From Bdellovibrionales bacterium (GTDB lineage: Bacteria > Bdellovibrionota > UBA1018 > CAIMNF01), in the NCBI GenBank assembly GCA_947502835.1, contig CANNBJ010000001.1:496001-560000 (forward strand): DNA of 64,000 nucleotides, given 5' to 3'. This document shows, in pieces, positions 15,946 through 26,260 of this stretch. Position 1 is the first letter of the stretch, and each line of letters starts with the position of its first letter. A program made the position numbers and the translations under genes. The notes under the pieces were generated by a model, which was not told where the DNA came from, ran no database searches, and was given only the letters and a program-made list of their open reading frames with translations.

Positions 15946-17904
15946 ATGAAGAGCGCGATCGAATTGACCAATATCCGGAAGAGCTTCCCGATCGGTGAAG
16001 ACCGCATCGAGATTCTGAAAGGCGTATCCCTTCGGGTCAACGCAGGCGAATTTGTCGCGATCATGGGACCATCCGGATCCGGAAAATCAACCCTGATGAA
16101 CGTCATGGGACTGCTGGATCGCCCCGAGAACGGCACCTATTTGCTTGAGGGAAATGAGGTGCAGGGGTTCGACGACGCGGGACTTGCCCGCGCCAGACGG
16201 GAAACCTTGGGTTTTGTATTTCAACAATTCCATCTTTTGCCGAGGCTCTCGGCTCTTGAGAACACCTCCCTTCCCCTTCTTTATTCCATCCATTCCACGC
16301 CTGAGGCTCCGGCGCGAGCACTCTTGAACCGTGTAGGATTGGGAGACCGTCTCGAGCACAAGCCGAATCAACTCTCCGGCGGACAACAGCAGCGGGTGGC
16401 CATTGCGAGGGCTTTGATCCACTCCCCTCGGATCATTCTGGCGGATGAGCCGACGGGTAACCTTGACTCGAAAAGTTCGGCAGAGATCCTGGGTCTTCTT
16501 CAGGAGTTGAATCGCGAGGGGATGACGGTGATCCTCGTCACCCATGAGGCGGAAGTTGCCGGTGCTGCGGACCGGATCATCACGATTCGCGATGGCCGGA
16601 TCGAATCGGACATCCAAAAACGTCAACCGGGCGGAACGCGTGAATCACCGAAAGAAGAAACACAGGCCCCTGTTCTGAAGAGTGGCAATCGAACCTTTGA
16701 ACTTTTCAAGCAAGCAGGTCGGACCCTCGTGGCAAACAAGCTCCGAACCGTTCTCTCGACCCTGGGAGTCCTGATCGGGGTGGCTGCGGTCATCGCGATG
16801 CTCGCGATTGGAAAGGGTGCACAGGAAGCAATCGAGACACAGCTCTCCTCGCTTGGATCAAACCTTCTCAGTGTTCGCCCGGCATCGATCCGGATTGGCG
16901 GGGTCGCCATGGAAAGCGACTGGCTCAAGATCTCAAAGCGGGACGCGGACGCGATCCTGGAGAGGGTCCCCGGGGTCAAGCAAACGGGCTGCGTGGTGCA
17001 GGGGAACAATCAACGGGTCGCGCACCTGGAGAAGAATGCCGCAACCCAGGTCTTTGGAACCCAACCTCTGTATGCCCGGATGCATGCCTTGGTTCCGGTT
17101 GTGGGGCGCTACTTCACGGATGACGAAAACCAATCCCGCGCGCTGGTGACGGTCATCGGCGCCACAGTTTCAAGGGAATTGTTCGGAACCGCCAACCCTG
17201 TCGGGAAGTCAATCAAGGTGAACAAGATCCCGATGCGGGTGATCGGAATTCTCCCCGAAAAGGGGGCAAGCTCTTTTGGAGATCGGGATGACCAGATCCA
17301 TGTTCCCCTTCTCACGGCAATGCATCGACTTTTCGGAAAATCCTTTCTCGACTTCATCGAGGTGGAGATCGAGAAAGGCGCAGACATGACCCTCGCTCAA
17401 TCGAGGATCGACTCGGTTCTCCGCTCCATCCACGACATTCCTCCGTCCCAAACCGAGGAGGCCTTCCGCATTTTCAACATGGCGGACATCCAGTCCGCGC
17501 TCACGGAAACCAGCAGGACACTCTCCCTTCTCCTGTTGGTCATCGCGGGGATTTCCCTGTTGGTCGGAGGGATCGGCATCATGAACATCATGCTCGTTTC
17601 GGTTACCGAGCGTACGCGGGAAATCGGACTCCGAAGAGCCATTGGAGCCACGCCGGGGGACATCCTTCTGCAGTTTTTGGTCGAGTCGGCCGCGATTGGA
17701 GTCTTGGGGGGAATTCTCGGTGTTCTTGCAGGGTCCGGAGCCTCCCTGCTGGTTTCCCTGGTTGCGGGATGGAGCACCTCCATTTCCCTGCCTGCAGTGT
17801 TCGGATCTTTTGTCTTCTCGAGTCTCATCGGAATGACCTTCGGACTTTGGCCGGCGCGGAGGGCGGCTCAACTGAATCCCATTGACGCTCTCAAGGGGGA
17901 GTAA
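15946..17904 (+). CDS. MacB-type ABC transporter (ATPase plus permease)
   Basis: An N-terminal ABC ATPase has Walker [10 protein letters not shown], signature LSGGQQQR and Walker [13 protein letters not shown]. It is fused to a MacB-type permease with one transmembrane helix, a large periplasmic domain (about residues 300-530) and three C-terminal helices ending in [17 protein letters not shown]. The MacB fold typically exports siderophores, lipopeptides, macrolides or toxins by mechanotransmission with TolC. The substrate is unknown. The start ATG 15946 is 1 nt after the adaptor stop. About 652 residues, normal for MacB. Confidence 0.95.
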   Translation: MKSAIELTNIRKSFPIGEDRIEILKGVSLRVNAGEFVAIMGPSGSGKSTLMNVMGLLDRPENGTYLLEGNEVQGFDDAGLARARRETLGFVFQQFHLLPRLSALENTSLPLLYSIHSTPEAPARALLNRVGLGDRLEHKPNQLSGGQQQRVAIARALIHSPRIILADEPTGNLDSKSSAEILGLLQELNREGMTVILVTHEAEVAGAADRIITIRDGRIESDIQKRQPGGTRESPKEETQAPVLKSGNRTFELFKQAGRTLVANKLRTVLSTLGVLIGVAAVIAMLAIGKGAQEAIETQLSSLGSNLLSVRPASIRIGGVAMESDWLKISKRDADAILERVPGVKQTGCVVQGNNQRVAHLEKNAATQVFGTQPLYARMHALVPVVGRYFTDDENQSRALVTVIGATVSRELFGTANPVGKSIKVNKIPMRVIGILPEKGASSFGDRDDQIHVPLLTAMHRLFGKSFLDFIEVEIEKGADMTLAQSRIDSVLRSIHDIPPSQTEEAFRIFNMADIQSALTETSRTLSLLLLVIAGISLLVGGIGIMNIMLVSVTERTREIGLRRAIGATPGDILLQFLVESAAIGVLGGILGVLAGSGASLLVSLVAGWSTSISLPAVFGSFVFSSLIGMTFGLWPARRAAQLNPIDALKGE

Positions 17905-17918
17905 TCCGGTCGTGCTCC

Positions 17919-17953
17919 TTGCAAGGGGATGCCACATCCGCTAGCCTCGGCGC
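17919..17953 (+). promoter_or_regulatory. Predicted leaderless promoter of the DUF885 gene
   Basis: TTGCAA (17919-17924), 17 bp, TAGCCT (17942-17947), then 6 nt to ATG 17954. There is no Shine-Dalgarno sequence between. Confidence 0.55.
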
Positions 17954-19729
17954 ATGAAGCCACTTACCACCCTTCTCCTGCTTTGTTCCTTCGCATGCAG
18001 CACCTCCGGTCCCCATTCACAAGTTCCTTCGTCGAGGACGATGCAACTGAACTCGATCCTTGATGAACATTTTGAAGCCACCCTGAAACTCGATCCCCTG
18101 TTTGCGACCTCGATCGGGGATCACCGCTACGATGCGGAACTTCCGGTTTCCATCCTTCCGGAACACCGGAAGAAAGAGGAACTCCTTGCGGAGTCAAGCC
18201 TTCGAAAAATCAGGAACTTCGGATGTCGCGACCTCCCTGAAACGGACCTGCTCACCTGTCTGACATTCGAGGAGGAGATCCAAAACCAGCTCGCTCTTTT
18301 GAAAGCGGACCTCGACGATCTGGCTCCATTCAATCAGTTCTGGAGCTTCCCCCTCGATTTCGCGGAACTTGCCTCCGGAACAAGCTATGTCACGTTTGAA
18401 ACCGTCCTTGACTATGAAAATTTCATGCAACGTCTCAAGCAGGTGCCTCCGTACCTGAAAGCGATGCAGGAACGCATGGTTCTGGGAAAGGATCGGGGCA
18501 TCACGGTCCCACGGATTCTTGCTCAAAAAGGACTGAAGAATCTGAAATCCCTCCTTTCGCCGCCACCAGCGGAAAGTGCCTTCTTCAAGCCGCTTCGGAA
18601 CTTTCCTTCCTCCATTCCGGAGCCGGAGCGGGCACGGATCCGCGCCGTGTATGAGGAGATCCTGACGGCCGAGGTGCTTCCTGCGTATCGAGGGTTCGCA
18701 CGTTTCGTGGAGGAACAATATGTTCCTCATTGCCGGAAGAGTTCAGGGATTCAGGCACTCCCCGGAGGTCGCGAAAACTATCTTGCCCTCGTCAAAAGCC
18801 ATACCACCACATCCCTCTCTCCGAACGAGATCATGATGATCGGAATACGGGAAGTGTCGCGGATCAAAAAAGAATTCGAAGCAGTGAAGAAACAACTCGG
18901 GTTCAAGGGGAGTCTCAAGGATTTTTTCAAGAGTCTTCGTACCAATCCGTCTCTTTTCCCTTTCCGGACCCATGAGTCGGTCATGACAGCCTATGAGAAG
19001 ATCCATCAAGCGATTGCCCCTGCGATCCCCGCGCACTTTCGAATGACTCCAAAGGCCCGATTTGAGATCCGTGAGGTGGAGAAGTTCAAGGCTGAAACCT
19101 CAGGTGAGGCCTATCAGAATCCGTCCGCGGACGGATCACGGCCCGGAATCTTCTGGGTACCGGTGCCGGACCCTGCGAAGTACCAGAAAAAGAGCATGGA
19201 AGCCCTCTTTTTGCACGAGGCGATTCCCGGTCATCACTTCCAGATCTCCCTTCAGCAAGAACTTGATTTGCCGAAATACCGCAAGTTCAATGGCAACAAT
19301 GCCTATGTCGAGGGGTGGGGTCTTTATGCCGAGAGCCTGGGTCGGGACTTGGGTCTGTATTCCGACCCGTATTCCTGGATTGGCAGGCTCGAATACGAAA
19401 TGCACCGGGCGATCCGCCTGGTGGTGGATACCGGAATCCACTGGAAGGGGTGGTCGCGCGAGCGGGCCATCGAATACTCCCTTGAGCATGAACCGATGGA
19501 CGAGGATGGCATCGTGTCCGAAATCGAGCGCTACATGGCTATTCCGGGCCAGGCTTTGTCGTACAAGCTCGGTGAAATCAAGATTCAGGAACTCAAGGCG
19601 TACGCGAAACATGAACTGGGGCCACGGTACTCCGATCCGGATTTCCATGATGAGATTCTGAAGGATGGCGCCCTCCCCCTTTCCGTTCTTGATTCGAAGA
19701 TCAAAAAGTGGGTTGCAAGCCGGAAATGA
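17954..19729 (+). CDS. DUF885 family putative metallopeptidase lipoprotein
   Basis: 591 residues. The N-terminus MKPLTTLLLLCSFAC is a lipoprotein-type signal, so the protein is probably anchored in the outer membrane or periplasm. The motif HEAIPGHHFQ is the hallmark of DUF885 proteins and resembles a gluzincin HExxH zinc site. A downstream EGWGLYAE stretch provides the candidate third ligand. Function is inferred only at the level of a metal-dependent peptidase. It stands alone, with its own promoter and a hairpin-rich region after it. Confidence 0.88.
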   Translation: MKPLTTLLLLCSFACSTSGPHSQVPSSRTMQLNSILDEHFEATLKLDPLFATSIGDHRYDAELPVSILPEHRKKEELLAESSLRKIRNFGCRDLPETDLLTCLTFEEEIQNQLALLKADLDDLAPFNQFWSFPLDFAELASGTSYVTFETVLDYENFMQRLKQVPPYLKAMQERMVLGKDRGITVPRILAQKGLKNLKSLLSPPPAESAFFKPLRNFPSSIPEPERARIRAVYEEILTAEVLPAYRGFARFVEEQYVPHCRKSSGIQALPGGRENYLALVKSHTTTSLSPNEIMMIGIREVSRIKKEFEAVKKQLGFKGSLKDFFKSLRTNPSLFPFRTHESVMTAYEKIHQAIAPAIPAHFRMTPKARFEIREVEKFKAETSGEAYQNPSADGSRPGIFWVPVPDPAKYQKKSMEALFLHEAIPGHHFQISLQQELDLPKYRKFNGNNAYVEGWGLYAESLGRDLGLYSDPYSWIGRLEYEMHRAIRLVVDTGIHWKGWSRERAIEYSLEHEPMDEDGIVSEIERYMAIPGQALSYKLGEIKIQELKAYAKHELGPRYSDPDFHDEILKDGALPLSVLDSKIKKWVASRK

Positions 19730-19736
19730 TCACCAC

Positions 19737-19815
19737 AACTGAAAGTCGTCCCCCTTGCGGGGGACGGCCCTCAGTTGCGGCTTCCACAACCCGCGGAGTC
19801 TCAAGGAGGCTCCGC
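19737..19815. terminator. Hairpin cluster between converging DUF885 and ftsH genes
   Basis: CGTCCCCC-TTGC-GGGGGACG forms an 8-bp stem, nested inside CAACTGA / TCAGTTG arms. A second stem GCGGAG / CTCCGC follows. No clear T-run is present, so factor-independent termination is plausible but not certain. The rest of the 177-bp gap shows nothing else. Confidence 0.5.
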
Positions 19816-19906
19816 CCCGGGCAAGGTGATTGGCAAGTTGGATGTTGAGACACGCTCTTCACCCCCCGAAAAAGCCAGCCACCCGGGTCGGCCCGGACAA
19901 CGCTGT

Positions 19907-21835
19907 TCAAACCACCAAGGGCGATGCCAACCCCTCATGCCCCGGCACCTCGGGTGCCTTGTGCTGGATCCAGAGTGCCTTCAGTTCCTGCTCGTCAAGC
20001 ACCTCCTTCTCCAGCAGCCTTGCGGCGCCATGCCGGATGAACGCCTCATGACTTCGCACGAGCCTCATGGCGTGGCCGAATGCATGATCGAGCAAATGAA
20101 GGATTTCCTGGTCTATCATGCGGGCGGTTTCATCACTGTGCTCAAAGTTCCGGATCTGCACTCCGGTCGGCAGAAAGGGGCTGGCGGGCTTTCCGTAGGT
20201 CATGAGTCCGAGTTCACTGCTCATTCCGTATCTTGTGACCATCGAGTGGGCGATCTCGGTTGCCTTATCGAGATCATCGGCGGCCCCTGTGGAGATTTGT
20301 TTGAAGAATACAGTTTCACTCGCCCGCCCTCCCAGAAGAATCGCAAGCTTTGACTCGAGTTCACTGCGTTCGAACAAGTACCGGTCTTCTGTCGGGCGCC
20401 TCAAGGTGTACCCGAGAGCGCCCACACCGCGGGGAATGATACTGACCTTGTGAACCGTTGCGCCTTCCTCGAGGGCGAAGGAGAGGGTCGCATGCCCCAT
20501 CTCATGATACGCGACCCTTTCTTTTTCCTCTGGCCGCATGATGCGGCTCTTCCTCTCGAGTCCCCCGACAATTCTCTCGATTCCTGAGGTGAAATCGGCG
20601 GACTCCACCATGGCAGCCCCCCTCCTCGTGGCAATGAGAGCGGCTTCATTGACAAGATTTTCGAGGTCGGCTCCCGAGAAACCGGCGGTAAGCCCGGCCA
20701 ATGACGCTGGAGCGACCTCCGGGGACACCTTGATTTTTTTCATGTGGATTCCAAGAATCGCGGATCTTCCATTTCGATCCGGCAAGTCAATGACCACTTG
20801 CCGATCGAAGCGACCGGATCGCAAGAGTGCTGGGTCGAGGATCTCGGGTCGATTTGTGGCGGCGAGCAAAACCACCCCCCGGGAAGAATCAAATCCATCG
20901 AGCTCCGCGAGAAGCTGATTCAAGGTTTGTTCCTTTTCGTCATTTGCGCCGCCGCTCACGAGACTGATCCCGCGGGCCTTTCCCAGTGCGTCCATTTCAT
21001 CAATAAAGAGAATGCAGGGAGCTTGACCGCGGGCTTGCTCAAAAAGATCTCTGACCCGGGCCGCGCCGAGCCCGACAAACATTTCCACGAATTCCGAACC
21101 GTTGATCGAGAAAAAGGGGACATTCGCTTCGCCCGCCACCGCCCGCGCGAGGAGTGTCTTTCCTGTACCCGGGGGACCGACGAGAAGAATCCCCTTCGGC
21201 ATTCGTCCTCCGAGCCGTTGATAACTTGCCGGATTTTTCAGGAATTCCACCACCTCCTGCAACTCCTGCTTCGCCTCGTCCACTCCAGCCACATCCTTGA
21301 ATCGAACTTTCAGGTCGCGCTCCACAAAAACCTTCGCACGGGCACGCCCCAGTCCGCCCAACTGGGCCTGGCCGCGTCCGATCCGGCCCATGACAAACCA
21401 CCAAAAGAATCCAAGCAAAATGAGGGGAGCAAACCAAGAAAGCAGATCGCGGAAGAAAGAGTTTTCCCTCTCCGCCTCAAATCGAACCCCTGCGGCCGTG
21501 AGGGCTTGAACCAGTCCCGGATCCTCCACTCGCGTGGAGACGAAGTTCCTGCCCTCCAGAAGGGGCGGAACCAGAAAGCCGCCTTCAATCCGGTCCTCCA
21601 GGATGCGGACGGATTGGATCTTCTGTTCCTGGACCAAGGTTAAAAAACGGCTGTACGGAATTCTCTCCACCCTGGGTTGCATGCGAAATGCCTCCCGTAC
21701 CATCAGGGCGAGCCAAAGAATGAGCACTACCGTAAACCCGTTGAATTTCCTGAACCTCGAACGCTCCATGCGGCCTCCTGAAGAAGACCGGGACCGGGAA
21801 TCCCCGCTCGACGGATCCCTGCGGTCCCGGTCCAA
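19907..21835 (-). CDS. ftsH: ATP-dependent zinc metalloprotease FtsH
   Basis: FtsH is the membrane-bound AAA protease that removes damaged or short-lived membrane and cytosolic proteins. Visible features are an N-terminal membrane helix ([16 protein letters not shown]), a periplasmic domain with EFxxxR-like repeats, a second helix ([18 protein letters not shown]), Walker A GPPGTGKT, Walker [11 protein letters not shown], the SRH region and zinc motif HEMGH. Length 642 is typical. It lies last in the ppsA-usp-hsp20-ftsH series, 11 nt after hsp20, suggesting a role in the same stress response. Confidence 0.96.
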   Translation of the reverse strand: MDRDRRDPSSGDSRSRSSSGGRMERSRFRKFNGFTVVLILWLALMVREAFRMQPRVERIPYSRFLTLVQEQKIQSVRILEDRIEGGFLVPPLLEGRNFVSTRVEDPGLVQALTAAGVRFEAERENSFFRDLLSWFAPLILLGFFWWFVMGRIGRGQAQLGGLGRARAKVFVERDLKVRFKDVAGVDEAKQELQEVVEFLKNPASYQRLGGRMPKGILLVGPPGTGKTLLARAVAGEANVPFFSINGSEFVEMFVGLGAARVRDLFEQARGQAPCILFIDEMDALGKARGISLVSGGANDEKEQTLNQLLAELDGFDSSRGVVLLAATNRPEILDPALLRSGRFDRQVVIDLPDRNGRSAILGIHMKKIKVSPEVAPASLAGLTAGFSGADLENLVNEAALIATRRGAAMVESADFTSGIERIVGGLERKSRIMRPEEKERVAYHEMGHATLSFALEEGATVHKVSIIPRGVGALGYTLRRPTEDRYLFERSELESKLAILLGGRASETVFFKQISTGAADDLDKATEIAHSMVTRYGMSSELGLMTYGKPASPFLPTGVQIRNFEHSDETARMIDQEILHLLDHAFGHAMRLVRSHEAFIRHGAARLLEKEVLDEQELKALWIQHKAPEVPGHEGLASPLVV

Positions 21836-21846
21836 GCTGATCCTCC

Positions 21847-22359
21847 CTAGGAAGACTGACGCTCACTCCAAAGCTTGCCCTCTGAGATCTTGATCTGTTT
21901 TGATTTCGTAACCTCGCTCTTGGGAACAACCACTTGGAGAACACCGTCCTTGTATTGGGCCTCGATTTGATCCACCTTTACGGCTGCCGGCAGGGCAAAA
22001 ATCCTCTCAAATGCGCCAAAATACCTTTCATTTTGATAGAAGCTTCCGGCACGGGTCTCATGGTCTTCTTTTCGTTCTCCGCTGATGCAAAGTTCGTTCT
22101 GATTGTTGAGCTCGATTTTGATGTTCTCTTTTTTGATTCCGGGCACATCCATGCTGAACAGAAAGTGTGTCGGATACTCCTCGACATCACAGGATGGCTC
22201 GAATTCTGCAACCGCGGGAAGGTCGGCAAAATCCTGCCCCAGAGTCTCATCCAACATGCGATTCATGCGTCGTTGAAGGTTCATGAAGTTCCGGAATCCG
22301 GTGCGAGCACCCCAAGCCGGGGTCATCGCGCGATCAATCAAAGATGGTGCATTTTTCAT
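21847..22359 (-). CDS. Hsp20 small heat-shock protein
   Basis: An alpha-crystallin domain is clear: FLFSMDVPGIKKENIKIEL, the GERKE motif and the DGVLQVVVPK strand. Such proteins hold unfolding clients as oligomers. The start ATG 22359 is preferred over the track start, with AAAGGAGAAAG upstream. A sigma-54-type promoter lies 36-64 bp upstream, so the gene can be expressed separately from ppsA-usp. The next gene is ftsH, 11 nt away, pairing a holdase with a protease. Confidence 0.93.
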   Translation of the reverse strand: MKNAPSLIDRAMTPAWGARTGFRNFMNLQRRMNRMLDETLGQDFADLPAVAEFEPSCDVEEYPTHFLFSMDVPGIKKENIKIELNNQNELCISGERKEDHETRAGSFYQNERYFGAFERIFALPAAVKVDQIEAQYKDGVLQVVVPKSEVTKSKQIKISEGKLWSERQSS

Positions 22360-22405
22360 TTCTTTCTCCTTTATTTCGGAATGATTTCCGTACGCCACTC
22401 CAGTC

Positions 22406-22422
22406 TGCAAACTTGATACCAA
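22406..22422 (-). promoter_or_regulatory. Candidate sigma-54 promoter of hsp20-ftsH
   Basis: On the minus strand TTGGTATCAAGTTTGCA matches the sigma-54 layout: GG and GC are separated by exactly 10 nt and the -12 element is TTGCA. It lies between usp and hsp20, in the only gap of the stress operon, with a start site expected near 22395. Confidence 0.55.
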
Positions 22423-22457
22423 CCGGGAGCGCCTCCATTCATCCGGGAACACTCTCC

Positions 22458-23447
22458 TCAGAAGGGACTTGCCGATTTTGTCCCGTCAGGGGGCAGAGTT
22501 TTCATCATCGGTGCGGGATGCGACTCCTGGATGGATTCGAAGGCCTTTGGCCCGAAGACCCAAACACTGTGAAGGGGCGAGCGGAAGACACGGTTTGAGA
22601 TTCCGCCCGTCAGGATCTTATGCCATTCCGGCCGCGTAGAGGTCATTCCGATCAAGGAGGCGTGCTCCGCAGCGGCTGCGCGCTGAATGGCCATGGAAAC
22701 ATCCCCCGTACCCTCTTCGATCAGGACCCGTGCGCGAATGGACGCCTCGCTGGCAAGCTTCACCCAGGCCTCCCCCTCCGAAATCAGGGACTCCTTCATC
22801 ACCTTCCAATAGGCTTCCGGAAGGTATGCCCCGACACCCGTGAGGCTCATACCTGTGACGAAGTTCGGATACTCGGCGACATGAAGAATCACCACCTCAG
22901 GATGAATCGGCCCGATCTGCCGGAGAAACTTGAGGAACGCCAGTCGTGAGGAATCCGAGAAATCCGTGGCAAACAAAACCCGTCGCCAAGTGTCGTGATG
23001 ATCGGGAGTGCGCCCGAAGAAGACCACGGGGACAGGCGAGGATAGAAGCACTTTCTCGGCAAAACTCCCCATCACCGTCCTGCTCAACCATTTTCGCCCA
23101 TGGGAGGATACGAGGATCAGATCCGCCTTGGAATCCCTCGCGTAATCCACGAGGGTGTGTGCGGGATGCTGGATCAGGTCCCGGTGCTCCCAGATGACCT
23201 TGACCCGCACGGGCACACCGAGGTTCATCCTCCGCACACGATCATGGAGAAGATCGTAGGCCCGGGTATACACGTGGTTGAAGCCGGGATTCTGATCCGA
23301 GTCCGCGATCACATGCACCGCCTCCACCCGGGACCCGAGTTTCCGTGCCCAGTTCTTCAACTCCTTCAAGGCAAATCGCGAGGGCTCGAGTCCTTTTTCA
23401 AAAGGATCCACCGCCAGAATCACATTGCATTTGCGAATCTCATCCAT
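22458..23447 (-). CDS. Tandem universal stress protein (UspA family)
   Basis: 329 residues containing two Usp domains. The first half contains ILAVDPFEKG... and ADLILVSSHGRKWLSRTVMGSFAEKVL, close to the ATP-binding G-x2-G-x9-G(S/T) motif. The second half begins VLFATDFSDSS and has a more degenerate nucleotide site (AAAAEHASLIGMTS). Usp proteins act in survival under starvation, hypoxia and other stress. It overlaps ppsA by 8 bp, so the two are transcribed and translated together. Confidence 0.88.
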   Translation of the reverse strand: MDEIRKCNVILAVDPFEKGLEPSRFALKELKNWARKLGSRVEAVHVIADSDQNPGFNHVYTRAYDLLHDRVRRMNLGVPVRVKVIWEHRDLIQHPAHTLVDYARDSKADLILVSSHGRKWLSRTVMGSFAEKVLLSSPVPVVFFGRTPDHHDTWRRVLFATDFSDSSRLAFLKFLRQIGPIHPEVVILHVAEYPNFVTGMSLTGVGAYLPEAYWKVMKESLISEGEAWVKLASEASIRARVLIEEGTGDVSMAIQRAAAAEHASLIGMTSTRPEWHKILTGGISNRVFRSPLHSVWVFGPKAFESIQESHPAPMMKTLPPDGTKSASPF

Positions 23448-25833
23448 TCCAACCTCCTTTTTCGGCGCTCTCCAAAACGGGTCTGATGCGCACCATGGAA
23501 TCCGGACTCAGGGAAACACTTGAAATGCCCTCACGGACCAGAAATGCAGCAAAGTCCGGATGGTCACTGGGCGCTTGTCCGCAGATTCCGATGGGTTTCC
23601 CCTCGGAGCGAACCGTCCCGATCACCTCGCGAATCATGGAAAGCACTGCAGGATCCTGTTCGTGAAACAGCGTGGAGAGAACCACCGAATCGCGGTCGAC
23701 CCCGAGAATTAATTGTGTGAGATCATTTGACCCGATGGAGAATCCGTCATACTCCCGGAGAAACTCGCGTGCGAGGATGACATTGGACGGAATCTCGCAC
23801 ATCATCCAGATCTCAAGATCCGCATCCCCCCTTTGAAGACCGTTTTTCTTGAGCTCCTGAATCGCGTTCCGCGAATCCTCAAGTGTCCTGACAAAAGGAA
23901 CCATGATCTTGAGGTTCTGGAGCCCCATCTCCATTCGGACTCTCTTGATTGCCTCACATTCAAGACGGAATCCGGCTGCGAAGGAGGGGTGCGAATAACG
24001 AAATGCCCCGCGGAAGCCGAGCATCGGGTTTTCTTCCGTCTCCTCAAACTCCTTGCCTCCGAGAAGGCCGGAGTATTCATTGGACTTGAAGTCGCTCAGC
24101 CTGAGAATGACAGGCTTCGGGTGAAAGGCGGCTGCAATGGTTCCAATCTCCTCGCTCAGTTTCCGGATGTAGTAGTCTTCCTTTTTTTCAAAACCTTTTG
24201 TCCTCTTTTCGATTTCGAGCCTTGTCTCCGGGTCCTTGACATCCTCGAACCGAACCAACGCCATCGGGTGAATCCCCACCCCCGAACTGATCATGAACTC
24301 CATCCTGGCCAGACCCACGCCATCATTCGGCAACTGTGCATGCCGTAAGGCCCCGTCGCTTCTTCCGATGTTCAGCATCACACGGGTACGAAGGGGAGCA
24401 CTGCCTTCCCATTCAATCCTCTCGGTTCGAAATCGCGCCACACCTTGGTACACAAATCCTTCCTCACCCTCTGCTGTTGAAACCGTGATCCATTCCCCGG
24501 TCTTGATCTTTCGGGTTCCATCTCCTGTACCGACCACTGCGGGGATTCCGCTTTCCCTTGAAATGATCGCCGCATGGCATGTTCGTCCGCCACGATCCGT
24601 GACAATGGCAGCTGCCCGTTTTAATGCCGGTTCCCAATCGGGGTCCGTCTTCGTGGTCACAAGGATCTCGGAATCCGAAAGTTCCTGAAGATCCTCGACA
24701 GACTCAATCACCCGGGCCACCCCCGTCCGGATCGAGACCCCCACGCTCCTTCCCTTGGCAAGCACAGGCCCCGCCTCTTCAATGAAATAACGGGCCTGAG
24801 CGGTGCCTTCTTTCTTCGCCCGGCTGTGGACGGTTTCCGGTCGAGCCTGGACCAAGAACATCGCACCCGTGAGTCCGTCCCTTGCCCACTCAATGTCCAT
24901 CGGGGTCTTGTGTTCCCTCCTGCGGCTGAAATGATTTTCGACAAGAACACCCGCTCTCGCAAGATCAAGAACCTCATCGTCAAGAAGACTCAATCGGGAA
25001 CGATCCTCTTGAGGAACCTCAACCCCGATCAATGAGGATTTGTGTACCGGATCATACACAAGGCTTTGCTCTTTGCTCCCGATCTCCCGCTTCAAGATGG
25101 GTCTGAATCCGCTGCGGAGGGTTTTCTTGAACACAATGAATTCGTCCGGATTGACAGCGCCCTTCACCAGGGTTTCGCCAAGCCCATAGGTGGAGTTGAT
25201 GACCACCACATCGGGGAAGCCCGTTTCCGGATCGAGAGTGAACATCACACCGGAGACACTCAAATCGGAGCGCACCATCTCCTGAATTCCGACGGACAGG
25301 GAAACCGAGGCATGGGCAAATCCACGCGAGTTCCGATAGGAGATGGCGCGATCATTGAAAAGCGAAGCAAAACAACGGACCATGGCGTGAAGAACTTCTC
25401 TGCTTCCTTCCACATTGAGAAAACTGTCTTGTTGGCCTGCAAAACTTGCATGAGGAAGATCCTCGGCGGTTGCACTGCTGCGTACGGCAACATCCATCCT
25501 ACCCTTCCGGATTCCGGAAAGGGTTTCATAGGCATGCAAAACTTCCTGCACGACAGAATCCGGAACTCTTCCCTCCTGGAATGCATTCCTGACCCTTGCC
25601 CCCCACTCGGTCTTCGGGGAGGGATCCGCCACCAGGGACTCGAGTCGATTGTGTCGCAAGAAATCATGGTAGGCATCCACGCTGATGGCAAAACCATCCG
25701 GCACTCGGATCTTTTCTTTGCGCAAGGCCTGGGTGAGCTCGCCGATTGAGGCATTTTTTCCCCCGACACGGTCAAGATCCTCAAGCCTGAGTGAGTCAAA
25801 CCAACGAATGTATTTGGTATTCTCTCTTTTCAA
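23440..25833 (-). CDS. ppsA: Phosphoenolpyruvate synthase
   Basis: PpsA converts pyruvate and ATP to PEP, AMP and phosphate. The N-terminal ATP-grasp domain has VGGKNASIGEL and VRSSATAED. The swivelling phospho-histidine domain has GGRTCHAAIISRE with the catalytic His, and the C-terminal PEP/pyruvate barrel has GSNDLTQL. The start is TTG 25833, preceded by AGGAGGTGGCACA; the track start at 25890 lies upstream of this ribosome site. About 797 residues, the normal size. A candidate sigma-54 promoter lies 31-46 bp upstream. It heads the ppsA-usp-hsp20-ftsH block. Confidence 0.95.
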   Translation of the reverse strand: MKRENTKYIRWFDSLRLEDLDRVGGKNASIGELTQALRKEKIRVPDGFAISVDAYHDFLRHNRLESLVADPSPKTEWGARVRNAFQEGRVPDSVVQEVLHAYETLSGIRKGRMDVAVRSSATAEDLPHASFAGQQDSFLNVEGSREVLHAMVRCFASLFNDRAISYRNSRGFAHASVSLSVGIQEMVRSDLSVSGVMFTLDPETGFPDVVVINSTYGLGETLVKGAVNPDEFIVFKKTLRSGFRPILKREIGSKEQSLVYDPVHKSSLIGVEVPQEDRSRLSLLDDEVLDLARAGVLVENHFSRRREHKTPMDIEWARDGLTGAMFLVQARPETVHSRAKKEGTAQARYFIEEAGPVLAKGRSVGVSIRTGVARVIESVEDLQELSDSEILVTTKTDPDWEPALKRAAAIVTDRGGRTCHAAIISRESGIPAVVGTGDGTRKIKTGEWITVSTAEGEEGFVYQGVARFRTERIEWEGSAPLRTRVMLNIGRSDGALRHAQLPNDGVGLARMEFMISSGVGIHPMALVRFEDVKDPETRLEIEKRTKGFEKKEDYYIRKLSEEIGTIAAAFHPKPVILRLSDFKSNEYSGLLGGKEFEETEENPMLGFRGAFRYSHPSFAAGFRLECEAIKRVRMEMGLQNLKIMVPFVRTLEDSRNAIQELKKNGLQRGDADLEIWMMCEIPSNVILAREFLREYDGFSIGSNDLTQLILGVDRDSVVLSTLFHEQDPAVLSMIREVIGTVRSEGKPIGICGQAPSDHPDFAAFLVREGISSVSLSPDSMVRIRPVLESAEKGGWNG

Positions 25834-25863
25834 TGTGCCACCTCCTGCCTTCCGCCCTCTGTA

Positions 25864-25880
25864 AGCAAAGAGCACACCAA
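25864..25880 (-). promoter_or_regulatory. Candidate sigma-54 promoter of ppsA-usp
   Basis: Minus-strand TTGGTGTGCTCTTTGCT has GG-N10-GC spacing and a TTGCT -12 element. The expected start site, about 12 nt after the GC, leaves a leader of roughly 20 nt containing the AGGAGG ribosome site before the TTG start. Confidence 0.55.
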
Positions 25881-25897
25881 AGGAAACCATGGATCAG

Positions 25898-25912
25898 GGT
25901 CCGGTTCTTGCA
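25898..25912 (+). promoter_or_regulatory. Candidate sigma-54 promoter of the Hsp20-like gene
   Basis: GGTCCGGTTCTTGCA: GG at 25898-25899 and GC at 25910-25911 are 10 nt apart and the -12 element is TTGCA, but the -24 context (GGGT rather than TGGC) is weaker than at the other sites. Divergent from the ppsA site. Confidence 0.4.
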
Positions 25913-25939
25913 AAGTTTCACCCTTTGTGGAGGTTCACA

Positions 25940-26260
25940 ATGAATCAGGTCATGCATGCAAAGGAAGCGGGGGCCCCGCTCTCTGTCCTATTGGTATCGG
26001 AAACACCCACGAGCTACCTCGTTTCCCTTCGAATCGATGCGCTGATGGAAAGTGAAGTCTGGATCAGCCATACGCAAGAATCCGCAAGCATCATGGGCCT
26101 CTCGGGAGGAGGATCTGAGGCATCCCCTCACCTGCTCCGGAGGGTGACCCTGGAAACCGCGGGTGCGGAGTCGAACTTACGCGCTCTGATTCACAGGGGA
26201 AATCTCTTCCTGATCCTCCCGAAAGCTGCAACGCTTGAAAAAACTAGGCTCTTGGAATGA
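25940..26260 (+). CDS. Divergent Hsp20-like (alpha-crystallin-like) protein
   Basis: 106 residues from ATG 25940, which has an excellent GGAGG ribosome site 6 nt upstream; the track start at 25889 lacks one. The sequence is poorly conserved, but its order of elements copies an alpha-crystallin domain: a strand ending TSYLVSLRIDALMES, a short WISHTQESASIMG strand where Hsp20 has the GER motif, a HLLRRVTLE strand, and NLRALIHRGNLFLILPK, equivalent to IxAxYxdGVLxVxVPK. The IxI/V tail motif is absent. It faces ppsA-usp-hsp20 across a divergent promoter region, supporting a stress role. It converges on the histidine kinase gene (17-bp overlap). Confidence 0.5.
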   Translation: MNQVMHAKEAGAPLSVLLVSETPTSYLVSLRIDALMESEVWISHTQESASIMGLSGGGSEASPHLLRRVTLETAGAESNLRALIHRGNLFLILPKAATLEKTRLLE

